Assembly: GCA_963817065.1 (NCBI GenBank)
Contig: CAWFMO010000002.1
Location: 434,001 to 498,000, forward strand
Direction: 5' to 3'
DNA: 64,000 nucleotides
Origin: CAWFMO01 sp963817065
GTDB lineage: Bacteria; Actinomycetota; Thermoleophilia; Solirubrobacterales; 70-9
Below the pieces are notes generated by a model that saw only the letters and a program-made list of their open reading frames with translations, had not been told where the DNA came from and ran no database searches. This document shows, one piece after another, positions 32,129 through 40,240 of the stretch. Both the position numbers and the translations under genes were made by a program. The stretch's first letter is position 1; every line of letters begins with the position of its first letter.

Positions 32129-32983
32129 CTACTCCTTGCGCCGCTCCTCCGCCAGGGGGCCGCCGGATTCGTCGACGAGGCTGGGCGGCGGCCAGGGGCC
32201 GAACCAGTTGTCGCGGGCGCCGTCGATCGTGAAAACGGCGCCGGAGACGAAATCGCCCGCGGGCGAGGCGAGGTAGGCGATCAGCCAGGCCATCTCCTCG
32301 GGCTCGCCGACCCGCCCGGCCGGGATCGAGCGCTCGACGTTGTCGGTCATGACCTTGGGGTATTTGGTGCGGAAGGTCTCGGTCCCGAACTGGCCCGGGG
32401 CGACCGCGTTGAGCTTGATCCCGAAGCGCGCCCATTCGATCGAGAGCGTCTTCATCATGTTCTCGACCGCCGCCCGCGCGGCGCCCGAGTGGACCATCCC
32501 CGGCATCCCGTTGTGGGGCGAGAGCGTGACGCTGACGACCTTGCCCCCCTCCTGGGGAATGAAGGCCTTGCTCGCCGCGGCGTGGGTCATCAGCCAGGTG
32601 CCCATCACGTTGAGCTCGATCACGGTCCGGAAGCCCTTCGGGCTGATCGCCTCGGCCGGGCTCAGGAACTGCCCGCCGGCGTTGTTGACCAGCAGGTCGA
32701 GCCTGCCGTGGCGCTCGAGCACGCCGTCGAAGAAACCCTCGACGGCCTCGTCCTCGCGGATGTCGAGCGGCTCGGACTCGGACTTCCCGCCCGCCGCGGC
32801 GATCAGCTCGTCGGTCTCGGCGAGGGGCTCGGCCCGCCGCCCGCAGCCGACGACGGTGGCGCCGAGCCGCGCGAGCTCGAGCGCGGTCGCCCGCCCGAGG
32901 CCGCTGCCGGCGCCCGAGACGACGCAGACCTGGCCGCTGAGCAGGTCGGGGGCAAATATCTTCGAGGGGTCGCTCGCTGGCAT
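32129..32983 (-). CDS. SDR of the peroxisomal trans-2-enoyl-CoA reductase (PECR) / 2,4-dienoyl-CoA reductase type
   Basis: The protein has 284 residues. VSGAGSGLGRATA (about 22-34) binds NADP and LVNNAGGQF follows. In place of the usual Tyr-x3-Lys it has VHSGAARAAVENMMKTLSIE (split; about 168-187), the sequence that distinguishes PECR and dienoyl-CoA reductases, with AVAPGQF further on. It therefore probably reduces an enoyl- or dienoyl-CoA with NADPH during degradation or elongation of unsaturated fatty acids. It is 17 bp from the divergent MBL-fold gene. Confidence 0.87.
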   Translation of the reverse strand: MPASDPSKIFAPDLLSGQVCVVSGAGSGLGRATALELARLGATVVGCGRRAEPLAETDELIAAAGGKSESEPLDIREDEAVEGFFDGVLERHGRLDLLVNNAGGQFLSPAEAISPKGFRTVIELNVMGTWLMTHAAASKAFIPQEGGKVVSVTLSPHNGMPGMVHSGAARAAVENMMKTLSIEWARFGIKLNAVAPGQFGTETFRTKYPKVMTDNVERSIPAGRVGEPEEMAWLIAYLASPAGDFVSGAVFTIDGARDNWFGPWPPPSLVDESGGPLAEERRKE

Positions 32984-33000
32984 CCGCGCAAGGGGAGAAT

Positions 33001-33921
33001 ATGTGCGGAATGCGGATCCACGCTGACGCGATCCCGCTCGACGAGCCCCTGCCCGGGGGGCGGGCGGACGCGAGCGTCGTCGTCGAGCCGATGATCGGCG
33101 GCAGAGTGACCTGGCCCCGCGAGGCGATGGAGAAGGCGGACGGCGCCCTGTGGCGGCTCAAGGCGCGGGGCATCGGCGGCGAGAAGGTCCCCGTCCCGTG
33201 CCCGGCGTTTCTCGTTCGCCACCCGAGCGCCGGCGCGATCCTGATCGACACGGGGCTCAACCAGCGCGTCGCGAGCGATCCCGGCGGGGACTTCGGGATC
33301 GTCGGCCGCTTCGTCGTCCCCGAGCTCGAGCGCGGCGAGGACATCGCCTCGCAGCTGCGCGCCAAGGACGTCGACCCGCGCACGATCGCCGCCGTGGTCA
33401 TGACCCACCTGCACATCGACCACGCCTCGGGGCTGTCGGCGTTCCCGAACGCGACCGTCGTCCTCAGCGCCTCGGAGTGGACGGCGGCGACGACCGGCTC
33501 GCGGCTCTGGATGCGCGGCTACCGCCCCCAGCACTACGACCACGCCTTCGACTACCGCACCGTGGACTTCGAGGCGCAGGCCGCCGACGCCCCGATCGAC
33601 TCCTACGGCCCCTTCGGCCGCAGCTTCGACCTGCTCGGCGACGGCAGCATCCGGCTCGTCTACACGCCCGGGCACAGCGCCGGACACCTCTCGGTCGTGC
33701 TCAGGCTGCCGCGCCGCGACTTCGTGATCGCGGGCGACGTGATCTACACCTACCGCCAGCTCGAGGACGGGCCGCCCCAGCCCCTGCCTGACGACAGGCA
33801 CAACTGGCAGCGCTCACTGAAGGAGCTCCAGCTCTTCCACCGCGAGTACCCCTACGCGGTCATCGTCCCCGGCCACGACACCGAGTTCATGGAGCAGCTC
33901 GAGGACCGCTACGAGGAGTGA
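33001..33921 (+). CDS. MBL-fold metallohydrolase, N-acyl homoserine lactonase-like
   Basis: This is a 306-residue protein from ATG 33001 with AGGGGAG just upstream. The di-zinc motif is THLHIDHASG (about 132-141), followed by the His in YTPGHSAGH (about 222), Asp in IAGDVIY (about 246) and His in VPGHDTEF (about 290). Spacing fits the AiiA/AttM lactonase branch of the MBL fold. Such enzymes open lactone rings or hydrolyse related esters. Because high-GC Gram-positives make gamma-butyrolactones rather than AHLs, the natural substrate may be another lactone. It converges on plsC-like with a 13-bp overlap. Confidence 0.85.
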   Translation: MCGMRIHADAIPLDEPLPGGRADASVVVEPMIGGRVTWPREAMEKADGALWRLKARGIGGEKVPVPCPAFLVRHPSAGAILIDTGLNQRVASDPGGDFGIVGRFVVPELERGEDIASQLRAKDVDPRTIAAVVMTHLHIDHASGLSAFPNATVVLSASEWTAATTGSRLWMRGYRPQHYDHAFDYRTVDFEAQAADAPIDSYGPFGRSFDLLGDGSIRLVYTPGHSAGHLSVVLRLPRRDFVIAGDVIYTYRQLEDGPPQPLPDDRHNWQRSLKELQLFHREYPYAVIVPGHDTEFMEQLEDRYEE

Positions 33922-34694
33922 ACCTTGGCCGCCGGCTCGGGTGAGCCAGGCGGCAGTCCTTCGCGCAGCGCCTTGAGCACGCCGCGGCGCCCGTTCTCCT
34001 CGAGCGCGACGTAGAGCTTGCGGACCTCGTCGAAGACCCTGTTGGCCGCCTCCTGCTGCTGCTCGCGGCTCGGGTTCTCGACCACCGGGAAGCTGACCGG
34101 CTCGCCGTACTGGACCGTGACCTTGGGGAAGCTGAAGCGCTTCCAGCCCCGGACGCCCGCCGAGCCGTGGATCGCGCAGGGGACGACCGGGACGCCCGAC
34201 TCGAGCGCGAGCTTGCCGACGCCGCGCTTCGGCTCGCCGAGGTCGCCGCTGCGCGAGCGACCGCCCTCGGCGTACATGAGCACGACGCCCTCGCGGTTGA
34301 GGATCGTCTCGGCGGTGGTGAACGCCTCGGTGTCGTTGTGGCCCCGGCGGACGGGGAACACCCCGCCCACATTCATGATGTAGGTGATCACGGGGTTCTT
34401 GAACAGCTGCGACTTGGCCATGAACTGGACCTTTCGCCGCAGGTAGACCGCGGCGAAGAAGTGGTCCATCTGGCTGAAGTGGTTGGGGGTGACGATCGCC
34501 GGGCCGTGGGCCGGGACCTGCTCGACCCCGATCGCGCGGGCGCGGTAGATCAGGATCGTCGGGATCGTGAGGATGAAGCGCACCAGGCCGTAGGTCCATC
34601 CGATGCCCTTGCGGGCGCGGGCGTGGAAGCGGTCGAAGTGCTCCGCGGGGCGGGGGTCCTTGTAGACCTGTGGCTTGAGCTTTGCTTCCGGCAT
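33909..34694 (-). CDS. 1-acylglycerol-3-phosphate acyltransferase (PlsC-like)
   Basis: The protein has 261 residues. The catalytic H-x4-D is in PNHFSQMDHFF (about 72-82), with MYAEGGRSRSGDL (about 137-149) as the second acyltransferase block and VPCAIHGSAG as the fourth. A hydrophobic stretch at about 36-55 (GLVRFILTIPTILIYRA) would hold it to the membrane. It transfers an acyl group to lysophosphatidic acid or a related lipid. It overlaps the lactonase-like gene at its end and lies 59 bp from the glycerol kinase stop. Confidence 0.9.
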   Translation of the reverse strand: MPEAKLKPQVYKDPRPAEHFDRFHARARKGIGWTYGLVRFILTIPTILIYRARAIGVEQVPAHGPAIVTPNHFSQMDHFFAAVYLRRKVQFMAKSQLFKNPVITYIMNVGGVFPVRRGHNDTEAFTTAETILNREGVVLMYAEGGRSRSGDLGEPKRGVGKLALESGVPVVPCAIHGSAGVRGWKRFSFPKVTVQYGEPVSFPVVENPSREQQQEAANRVFDEVRKLYVALEENGRRGVLKALREGLPPGSPEPAAKVHSS

Positions 34695-34753
34695 AAGTCA
34701 ACGCCGGCTCTGGGGCCGGCGGCAGGCATTTCTACCCTCGCATACGCAGGGGG

Positions 34754-36220
34754 TTACGCGCCCGGATCAGCCTCCGAGCGCTCCCAGCCGCGCGATCGCT
34801 CGACCGCCTCGCTCCAGCGCCCGAGCAGCTCGGCGCGCTCTGAGGCACCCATCGCCGGCTCGTAGCGCGCCGCCTCGCGCCAGCTCGACTCGACCTGGTC
34901 CAGATCCCAGAACCCGGTCGCGATCCCAGCCAGGTAGGCGGCGCCGAGTGCCGTCGTCTCTGAGATCTCAGGGACCACGACCGGCGCCCCGAGGACGTCC
35001 GCCTGGAACTGCATCAGCCACGCGTTCGCGGTCGCGCCGCCGTCGGCCTTGAGCTCGGCCAGCGCCTTACCCGACGCCGCCTCCTGGGCGCGGACCGCGT
35101 CGACGGTCTGGTACGCGATCGCCTCGAGCGCCGCGCGGGCGAGATGGGCGCGCCCGCTGCCGCGGGTCAGACCGACGATCGTCCCGCGCGCGTAGGGATC
35201 CCAGTGCGGCGAGCCGAGTCCGGTCAGGGCGGGGACGAAGTAGACGCCGTCGTTGGACTCGAGCGATGCGGCGAGTCCCTCGGTATCCCCCGCGTCCTCG
35301 ATGACCCCGAGACCGTCGCGGAGCCACTGGACGGCGGCGCCGGTGACGAATACCGCGGCCTCGAGCGCGTAGGGAACCTCGTCGCCGGTGCCGGCGGCGA
35401 TCGTGGTCAGGAGACCCTGCGCCGGCTCCGGGGCCTCGGTCCCCGTGTGCAGAAGCACGAAGCTGCCCGTGCCGTAGGTGTTCTTCGCCTCGCCGGCCGA
35501 ATGGCACGCCTGCCCGAAGAGCGCCGCCTGCTGGTCGCCGGCGATCCCGGCGACCGGAACCTCGCCGCCGAAGACGGACGTCGTGCCGTAGACCTCCGAG
35601 GAGGGGCGCGCCTCGGGCAGCCGCGCAGGATCGACGCCGAGCAGCTCGCAGAGCTCGGGATCCCAGCGCCGCTCGCGGATGTCGAAGAGCATCGTCCGCG
35701 AGGCGTTGGTGAAGTCGGTGATGTGGCGGCCGGTGAGCTTGAACGCGATCCAGGAGTCGATCGTCCCGAAGACCGCCCCGTCGACCTCGGCGTTGGCGAT
35801 CAGCCACTCGATCTTGGTCCCCGAGAAGTAGGGGTCGATGACGAGGCCGGTGCGCTCGCGGACCAGGTCCTCGTGGCCCGCCTCGCGGAGCTCGTCGCAG
35901 CGGCCCGCGGTGCGGCGGTCCTGCCAGACGAGCGCGTGGTGGAGCGGCTCGCCGCTTTCGGGATCCCAGGCGACGACGGTCTCGCGCTGGTTCGTGATCC
36001 CGATCGCGGAGAGCTCGCCGCCCTGGATCCCGGCGTCGGTCAGGGAGCTGATCGCGACCTTGCGCGTCGTCTCCCAGATCTCGCTCGCGTCGTGCTCGAC
36101 CCAGCCCGGCTGCGGGAAGTGCTGCTCGAACTCGCTGTATGCGCGCCCGGCGATCTTCGCCTCCCGGTCGAAGACGAGGCAGGTCGTGCCCGTCGTGCCC
36201 TGATCGATCGCCAAGATCAA
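34754..36220 (-). CDS. glpK: Glycerol kinase
   Basis: This is a 488-residue FGGY-family kinase. IDQGTTGTT (about 5-13) is the first phosphate-binding loop, PQPGWVEHDASEIW follows, then GITNQRETVV and NTYGTGSFVLLHTG (about 252-265), the second loop. GALAYLGVDALR-type adenosine motif is represented by YQTVDAVRAQEAAS and LKADGGATAN. It phosphorylates glycerol to glycerol-3-phosphate, feeding glycolysis or lipid synthesis, and the PlsC-like gene is next to it. Start is TTG 36220, in a TTGA overlap with the upstream glycosyltransferase. No glpF or glpD is present in the window. Confidence 0.95.
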   Translation of the reverse strand: MILAIDQGTTGTTCLVFDREAKIAGRAYSEFEQHFPQPGWVEHDASEIWETTRKVAISSLTDAGIQGGELSAIGITNQRETVVAWDPESGEPLHHALVWQDRRTAGRCDELREAGHEDLVRERTGLVIDPYFSGTKIEWLIANAEVDGAVFGTIDSWIAFKLTGRHITDFTNASRTMLFDIRERRWDPELCELLGVDPARLPEARPSSEVYGTTSVFGGEVPVAGIAGDQQAALFGQACHSAGEAKNTYGTGSFVLLHTGTEAPEPAQGLLTTIAAGTGDEVPYALEAAVFVTGAAVQWLRDGLGVIEDAGDTEGLAASLESNDGVYFVPALTGLGSPHWDPYARGTIVGLTRGSGRAHLARAALEAIAYQTVDAVRAQEAASGKALAELKADGGATANAWLMQFQADVLGAPVVVPEISETTALGAAYLAGIATGFWDLDQVESSWREAARYEPAMGASERAELLGRWSEAVERSRGWERSEADPGA

Positions 36221-36945
36221 CGGCCATCTCCTCGGCTTCGCCTGCGGGGATATCCGGGCTTGCGCCGAGATCTGCTCACTCGTCGGAAGTCTCTCAACTG
36301 CCGGGCGCGATGGATGAATCCGCCGATGCTGCGGCCGGTCGCCCGGTGGACAAGCTGGAGCTCGATCTCCTTGACGCGGTGGCCGGCGCGGACGGCGTCG
36401 ACGGTCATCCCGATCTCCATCCCCCAGCCGTCGGCGAACGGCAGCAGGCCGCGAAGCGTTGCGGCCGACATCGCGCGCTGGCCCGAGATCGGCGCCTCGG
36501 CCTGAAAGCCGCAGAGCTCCTCGATCTTCTCGCGCGCGTAGCCGACCGCGATCCCGAAGCCGCCGCCCTCGCGGCGCGCGAACGAGGCGACGGCGAGGTC
36601 GCAGTCGCCGTTCTCGACCGCCTCGACCAGGCGCGCGAGCTCGGCCGCAGAGGACCCGAGGTCGGCGTCGCAGAGCAGCACCGTCGCCTCCGGGTCGAGG
36701 CCCTCGAGCGCCGCCTCGGCGGCGGCGGTGACGTTGCCGCCCTTGCCGTGAGGGCGCCCGCGGCTGACCACCTGCGCGCCGTGGCTCATCGCTGCCTCGG
36801 CGGTCCCGTCCTCGGAGGCGTCGTCGCCGACGGTCAGACGGGCGCCGGGAAGCGCTTCGGCGAGCGCGTCGAGCGTGGCGCCGATCGAGTCCGCCTCGTT
36901 GCGGGCGGCGACGATCACGGCGCGAGGTCGGTCTTCCGGGGTCAC
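36217..36945 (-). CDS. Glycosyltransferase family 2
   Basis: The protein has 242 residues from GTG 36945. A typical GT-A opening is AVIVAARNEADSIGATLDAL (residues 9-28), followed by GDDASEDGT, then RPHGKGGNV and the metal-binding D-x-D in LLCDADLGSS (about 90-99). The rest resembles dolichyl-phosphate mannose synthases and glucosyl-3-phosphoglycerate synthases, with GWGMEIGMTVDAV (about 188-200). No membrane helix is present, so it acts in the cytosol on a nucleotide sugar. It is coupled to glpK and diverges from the biotinyl carrier gene with 21 bp between starts. Confidence 0.88.
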   Translation of the reverse strand: MTPEDRPRAVIVAARNEADSIGATLDALAEALPGARLTVGDDASEDGTAEAAMSHGAQVVSRGRPHGKGGNVTAAAEAALEGLDPEATVLLCDADLGSSAAELARLVEAVENGDCDLAVASFARREGGGFGIAVGYAREKIEELCGFQAEAPISGQRAMSAATLRGLLPFADGWGMEIGMTVDAVRAGHRVKEIELQLVHRATGRSIGGFIHRARQLRDFRRVSRSRRKPGYPRRRSRGDGR

Positions 36946-36966
36946 GGCGGGGTATTGTCCCGCCCC

Positions 36967-37179
36967 GTGCCCGACGTCGAAGCCCACATCACCGGGACGG
37001 TCTGGAAGATCGAGGTCAAGGTCGGCGACGACGTCTCCGACGGCGACACGCTGGTCATCCTCGAGTCGATGAAGATGGAGATGCCGGTCGAGGCCGAGGA
37101 CGACGGCAAGGTCGCCGAGATCAAGTGCGAAGAGGGCCAGTCGGTCTCCGAGGGCGACGTCCTCGTCGTGCTCGAGTAG
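36967..37179 (+). CDS. Stand-alone biotin/lipoyl attachment domain protein (70 aa)
   Basis: The whole protein of 70 residues, from GTG 36967, is a single biotinyl domain. The biotinylation motif is ESMKMEMP (about 34-41) with Lys in the MKM triplet, and the beta-hairpin repeats ITGTVWKIEVKVGD and DGKVAEIKCEEGQ flank it. It is the swinging arm for CO2 between biotin carboxylase and a carboxyltransferase. Free-standing copies occur with oxaloacetate or methylmalonyl-CoA decarboxylases and some acyl-CoA carboxylases. It is 4 bp before an enoyl-CoA hydratase gene, so the two are likely co-translated. Confidence 0.92.
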   Translation: MPDVEAHITGTVWKIEVKVGDDVSDGDTLVILESMKMEMPVEAEDDGKVAEIKCEEGQSVSEGDVLVVLE

Positions 37180-37183
37180 CTCC

Positions 37184-37990
37184 GTGACCGAAGAGCTCGG
37201 CGGGGGCAAGGTTCAGCTCGACTACCCGGCCGAGGCGGTCGCGCGGCTGACGCTCAACCGCCCGCGGCAGCGCAACGCGCTCGACCACGAGACGCTGAAC
37301 GCGATCACGGAGGCGATGCCGGCGCTCGACCGCGGGATCGAGATCCGCTGCGTGATTCTGACCGGGGCCGGAAAGGCGTTCTCGGCCGGCTACGACATCG
37401 CCGGGATCCCCGACGAGAGCTTCGAGCGCGACGCCGAGTCGCTCGTCGCCCACCCCTTCACCGCGGCGCTCGACGCGGTCGCCGCCCATCCCTGGCCGGT
37501 CGTCTGCGCGATCAACGGCCACGCGCTCGGCGGCGGGCTCGAGCTGACGCTCTGCTGCGACCTGCGCGTCTGCGCTTCGGGCGCCAAGCTCGGGATGCCG
37601 CCGGCGAAGCTCGGGCTGATCTACGGCCACACCGGCCTGCGCCGCTTCATCGAGACGATCGGCGTCCCGCGGACCAAGCAGCTGTTCCTGGTCGGCGACA
37701 CGGTCAGCGCCGAGCGCGCCGAGCGCTTCGGCCTCGTCCACGAGGTCGTCGACGGCTCCGAGCTCGAGGCCGAGGCGGTCGAGCTCGCCGCCCAGGTCGC
37801 GGCAAACGCCCCGCTGTCGATGAAGGGCAACAAGCTCGCGATCGACACCCTCGCGGCCAATCCCACGCTGACCCCGGAGCAGGAGAAGGAGCTGGTCGAG
37901 CTCCGCGAGTCGTGCTTCGCCTCCGAGGACTTCCGCGAGGGGATCGCCGCCTTCGGCGAGAAGCGCAAGCCGCGGTGGAAGGGTAAGTAG
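37184..37990 (+). CDS. Enoyl-CoA hydratase/isomerase (crotonase family)
   Basis: The protein has 268 residues from GTG 37184. Crotonase landmarks are LTLNRPRQRNALD (about 23-35), GKAFSAGYDIAGIP (about 65-78) and AINGHALGGGLELTLCCDLRV (about 107-127), with Glu in GGGLELTLC. The last third has GLIYGHTGLRRFIETIG, then KGNKLAID and a final block FASEDFREGIAAFGEKRKP. A hydratase, isomerase or acyl-CoA decarboxylase is possible, and the adjoining biotinyl gene favours a carboxylation-linked step. It is a distant paralogue of the gene at 19339. It ends back to back with the MMPL gene. Confidence 0.88.
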   Translation: MTEELGGGKVQLDYPAEAVARLTLNRPRQRNALDHETLNAITEAMPALDRGIEIRCVILTGAGKAFSAGYDIAGIPDESFERDAESLVAHPFTAALDAVAAHPWPVVCAINGHALGGGLELTLCCDLRVCASGAKLGMPPAKLGLIYGHTGLRRFIETIGVPRTKQLFLVGDTVSAERAERFGLVHEVVDGSELEAEAVELAAQVAANAPLSMKGNKLAIDTLAANPTLTPEQEKELVELRESCFASEDFREGIAAFGEKRKPRWKGK

Positions 37991-40196
37991 CTACTTCTTG
38001 GCGGGTACGGCCGGGTGCTCGCCGGTGTCCTCGCTGAGCGCGCTGCCGCCGCCCTTCTCGTCCGAGGGCCACCAGACCTTGTCGCCGATCAGCTCGACGG
38101 CAGCCGGGACCATGATCGTGCGGACGATGAACGTGTCGAGCAGGATCCCGAGCGCGACCATGAAGCCGAGATCGAAAGTGAAGGTCACGGGCAGCGTCAT
38201 CAGGACCGAGAACGTGCCGGCGAGGATGATCCCGGCGCTCGTGATCACCGGGCCGGTCGCCGAGAGCGCGCGCAGCATCCCCTCGCGGGTTCCGTGCTGG
38301 CGCGCCTCCTCGCGCACCCGGGCCATGAGGAAGATCGTGTAGTCGATCCCCAGCGAGACCAGGAAGATGAAGGCGAAGGTCGGTATCGAGGCGTCGAGGC
38401 CGGCGTCGCCGACGACGTAACGGATGAACAGGATCGAGATCCCGAGCGTGCACAGGAACGAGAGCACGACGCTCGCGATCAGGATCAGCGGGGCGATCAG
38501 AGCTCTCAAGCAGGATCGCGAGGATGACCGCGATCAGCAGCAGGACCAGCGGCGCGATCAGCTTGAAGTCGCTCTCGACCGCCTGCTCGAAGTCGTAGTT
38601 GATCGCGGTCGAGCCGCCGACGATCGCGGTCACCCCCGGCGCCACGTTCGCGACCGAGTCGCGGATCCCCGGGATCAGGTCGAGCGAGGAGGACTTGAGC
38701 GGGTCGGCCTCGAGCGTCAGGTCGATCGAGGCGGTGTCGCCGTCTTCGGACTTGATCCCGGTCGGCGTCGCCTTCGCCACCCCTTCTCCACCCTCGAGCT
38801 TGTCGACGGTCGCGTTGACGTTGGCCTCGGTGACCGGCCCGTTCTCGTTCGTGACCAGGACGGTGCCGGGCGCGAGCGTCCCCTTCGGGAAGGCGCTGCC
38901 GAGGACGTCGAAGCCCTCGACGCTGTCGACCGACTCCTTGAAGAAGCTCGTGGTCGAGTAATCGACCTTCCAGGCGAGCACGCCGAAGGCGCCGGCGATG
39001 AAGACGATCGTCGTGACCAGCAGAGCCGGCAGCGGGCGCTGGAGGACCTTGTCGCCGAACCGCCGCCAGAGCCCGGTGCGGACCTCGGTTTCGTCGGTCG
39101 GGTTGTGGGCCACGGTGTTCTGTCGCGGCCAGAAGCCGCGGCGGCCGAAGATCGTCAGCAGGGCGGGGAGCAGGGTGAGGCCCGCGAGCAGCGCGCAGCC
39201 GACCGAGATCGCCGCGACCGGCCCCAGGGTCGCGGTGTTCTGGGCGTCGGCGAGCGCCAGGACCAGCATCGCCAGCGCGACCGTCGTGCCCGAGGCGAGG
39301 ATCGCCGGGCCCGAGCGCTGGACCGCGTGCGCCATCGCCTCGTGCTTGTCCTCGAGCCGCCGCAGCTCCTCGCGGTATCTCGATACGAGTAAGAGGCAAT
39401 AGTCGGTCCCGACCCCGAATAAGAGGACGATCAGGATCCCGGTGCTGTTCGAGGAGACGGTCGCGCCGCTCTTGGCCATCAGGTAGATGAAGCCGTTCGC
39501 GACCGTGTAGGCGAAGAAGACGACGATCAGCGGGGTCAGCGCGACCAGGACCGAGCGGTAGATGGCGCCGAGCAGGATCAGGACGAGGAGCACGGTCGCG
39601 GTCAGCAGCTTGGTGTCGAGCTCGCCGAAGACCTCCTCGGCGTCGGCGGCGAAGCCGAGGTCGCCCGAGAGCAGGACCTTCGTGCCCTCCGACTGGTCCG
39701 TCTCGATGACGTCGCGGACGTTCTTGCCCCAGTCGCCCTGCTTGTCGAAGTCGGTCGGGACGGTCAGCGTCGTGTAGGCGACCTGGCCGTTCTTGGAGAC
39801 GAGATCGGACGGCGAGCCGGGCTGGAAGGGGACCTGGGGCGGCTCGGTGAGCGGGATCTCGCTTTCCTCGTCGCCCTCCGCCTTGGCCTTCTTGTCCGCA
39901 TCCTGGATCGCCTTCGCGTCGGCGACGATCTTCTGCTGGTCGGCGGCGTCGAGTCCGCCCTTGTCCTCGTAGATGATCAGGCCGAGGGTCGTCTCGCCGC
40001 CGGGGAACTCGTCGTCGAGCGCCTTCACGACCTTGGTCGACTCGGCGCTCTCGGGCAGGAACGACGTCGTGTCGTCCTTGGTCTCGTCCGCGAGCTTCGA
40101 GCCGAGCGGGCTCATGATCACGACGGCGACGATCCAGAGCACGACCACGACCCACTTGGTGCGGCGGCCGGTTACGAACGCAGCGAGTGTCTTCAT
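37991..40196 (-). pseudogene. MMPL-family (RND) transporter gene interrupted by a frameshift
   Basis: The first frame (from ATG 40196, AGGGAAG upstream) reads a normal MMPL protein for about 560 residues: the N-terminal helix, the first porter domain, and a helix cluster with GVGTDYCLLLVSRYREELRR (about 268-287). At 38506-38510 the frame breaks. The remainder (second membrane half: LRALIAPLILI, then SLGIDYTIFLMARVREEARQ) lies in another frame, 38509 to 37991. One extra base in CTGCTTGAGAGC explains it: without the G it would read Leu-Leu-Arg-Ala-Leu. Together the parts give about 734 residues, normal for the family. It is either a true recent pseudogene or a sequence error. MMPL proteins export lipids or drugs. 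Confidence 0.9.
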
Positions 40197-40240
40197 CGAA
40201 CTTCCCTGTTCATCAAGGCGCGCAGACTATCCACCACCAT

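Noticed and set aside
37704..37990. Extension of the MMPL reading frame beyond the break, over the enoyl-CoA hydratase gene
   Set aside because: The extra residues are Arg/Pro-rich without any membrane pattern and lie antisense to a well-conserved gene, while the true second half is in another frame.
37985..37996. AAGTAG-CTACTT palindrome at convergent stops as a terminator
   Set aside because: It is only the two stop codons and neighbouring codons meeting back to back; no loop and no T-run.
38500..38515. Programmed +1 frameshift in the MMPL gene
   Set aside because: The CTTGAGA context lacks a slow stop codon or recognised slippery site of the prfB type, so an ordinary indel or error is simpler.
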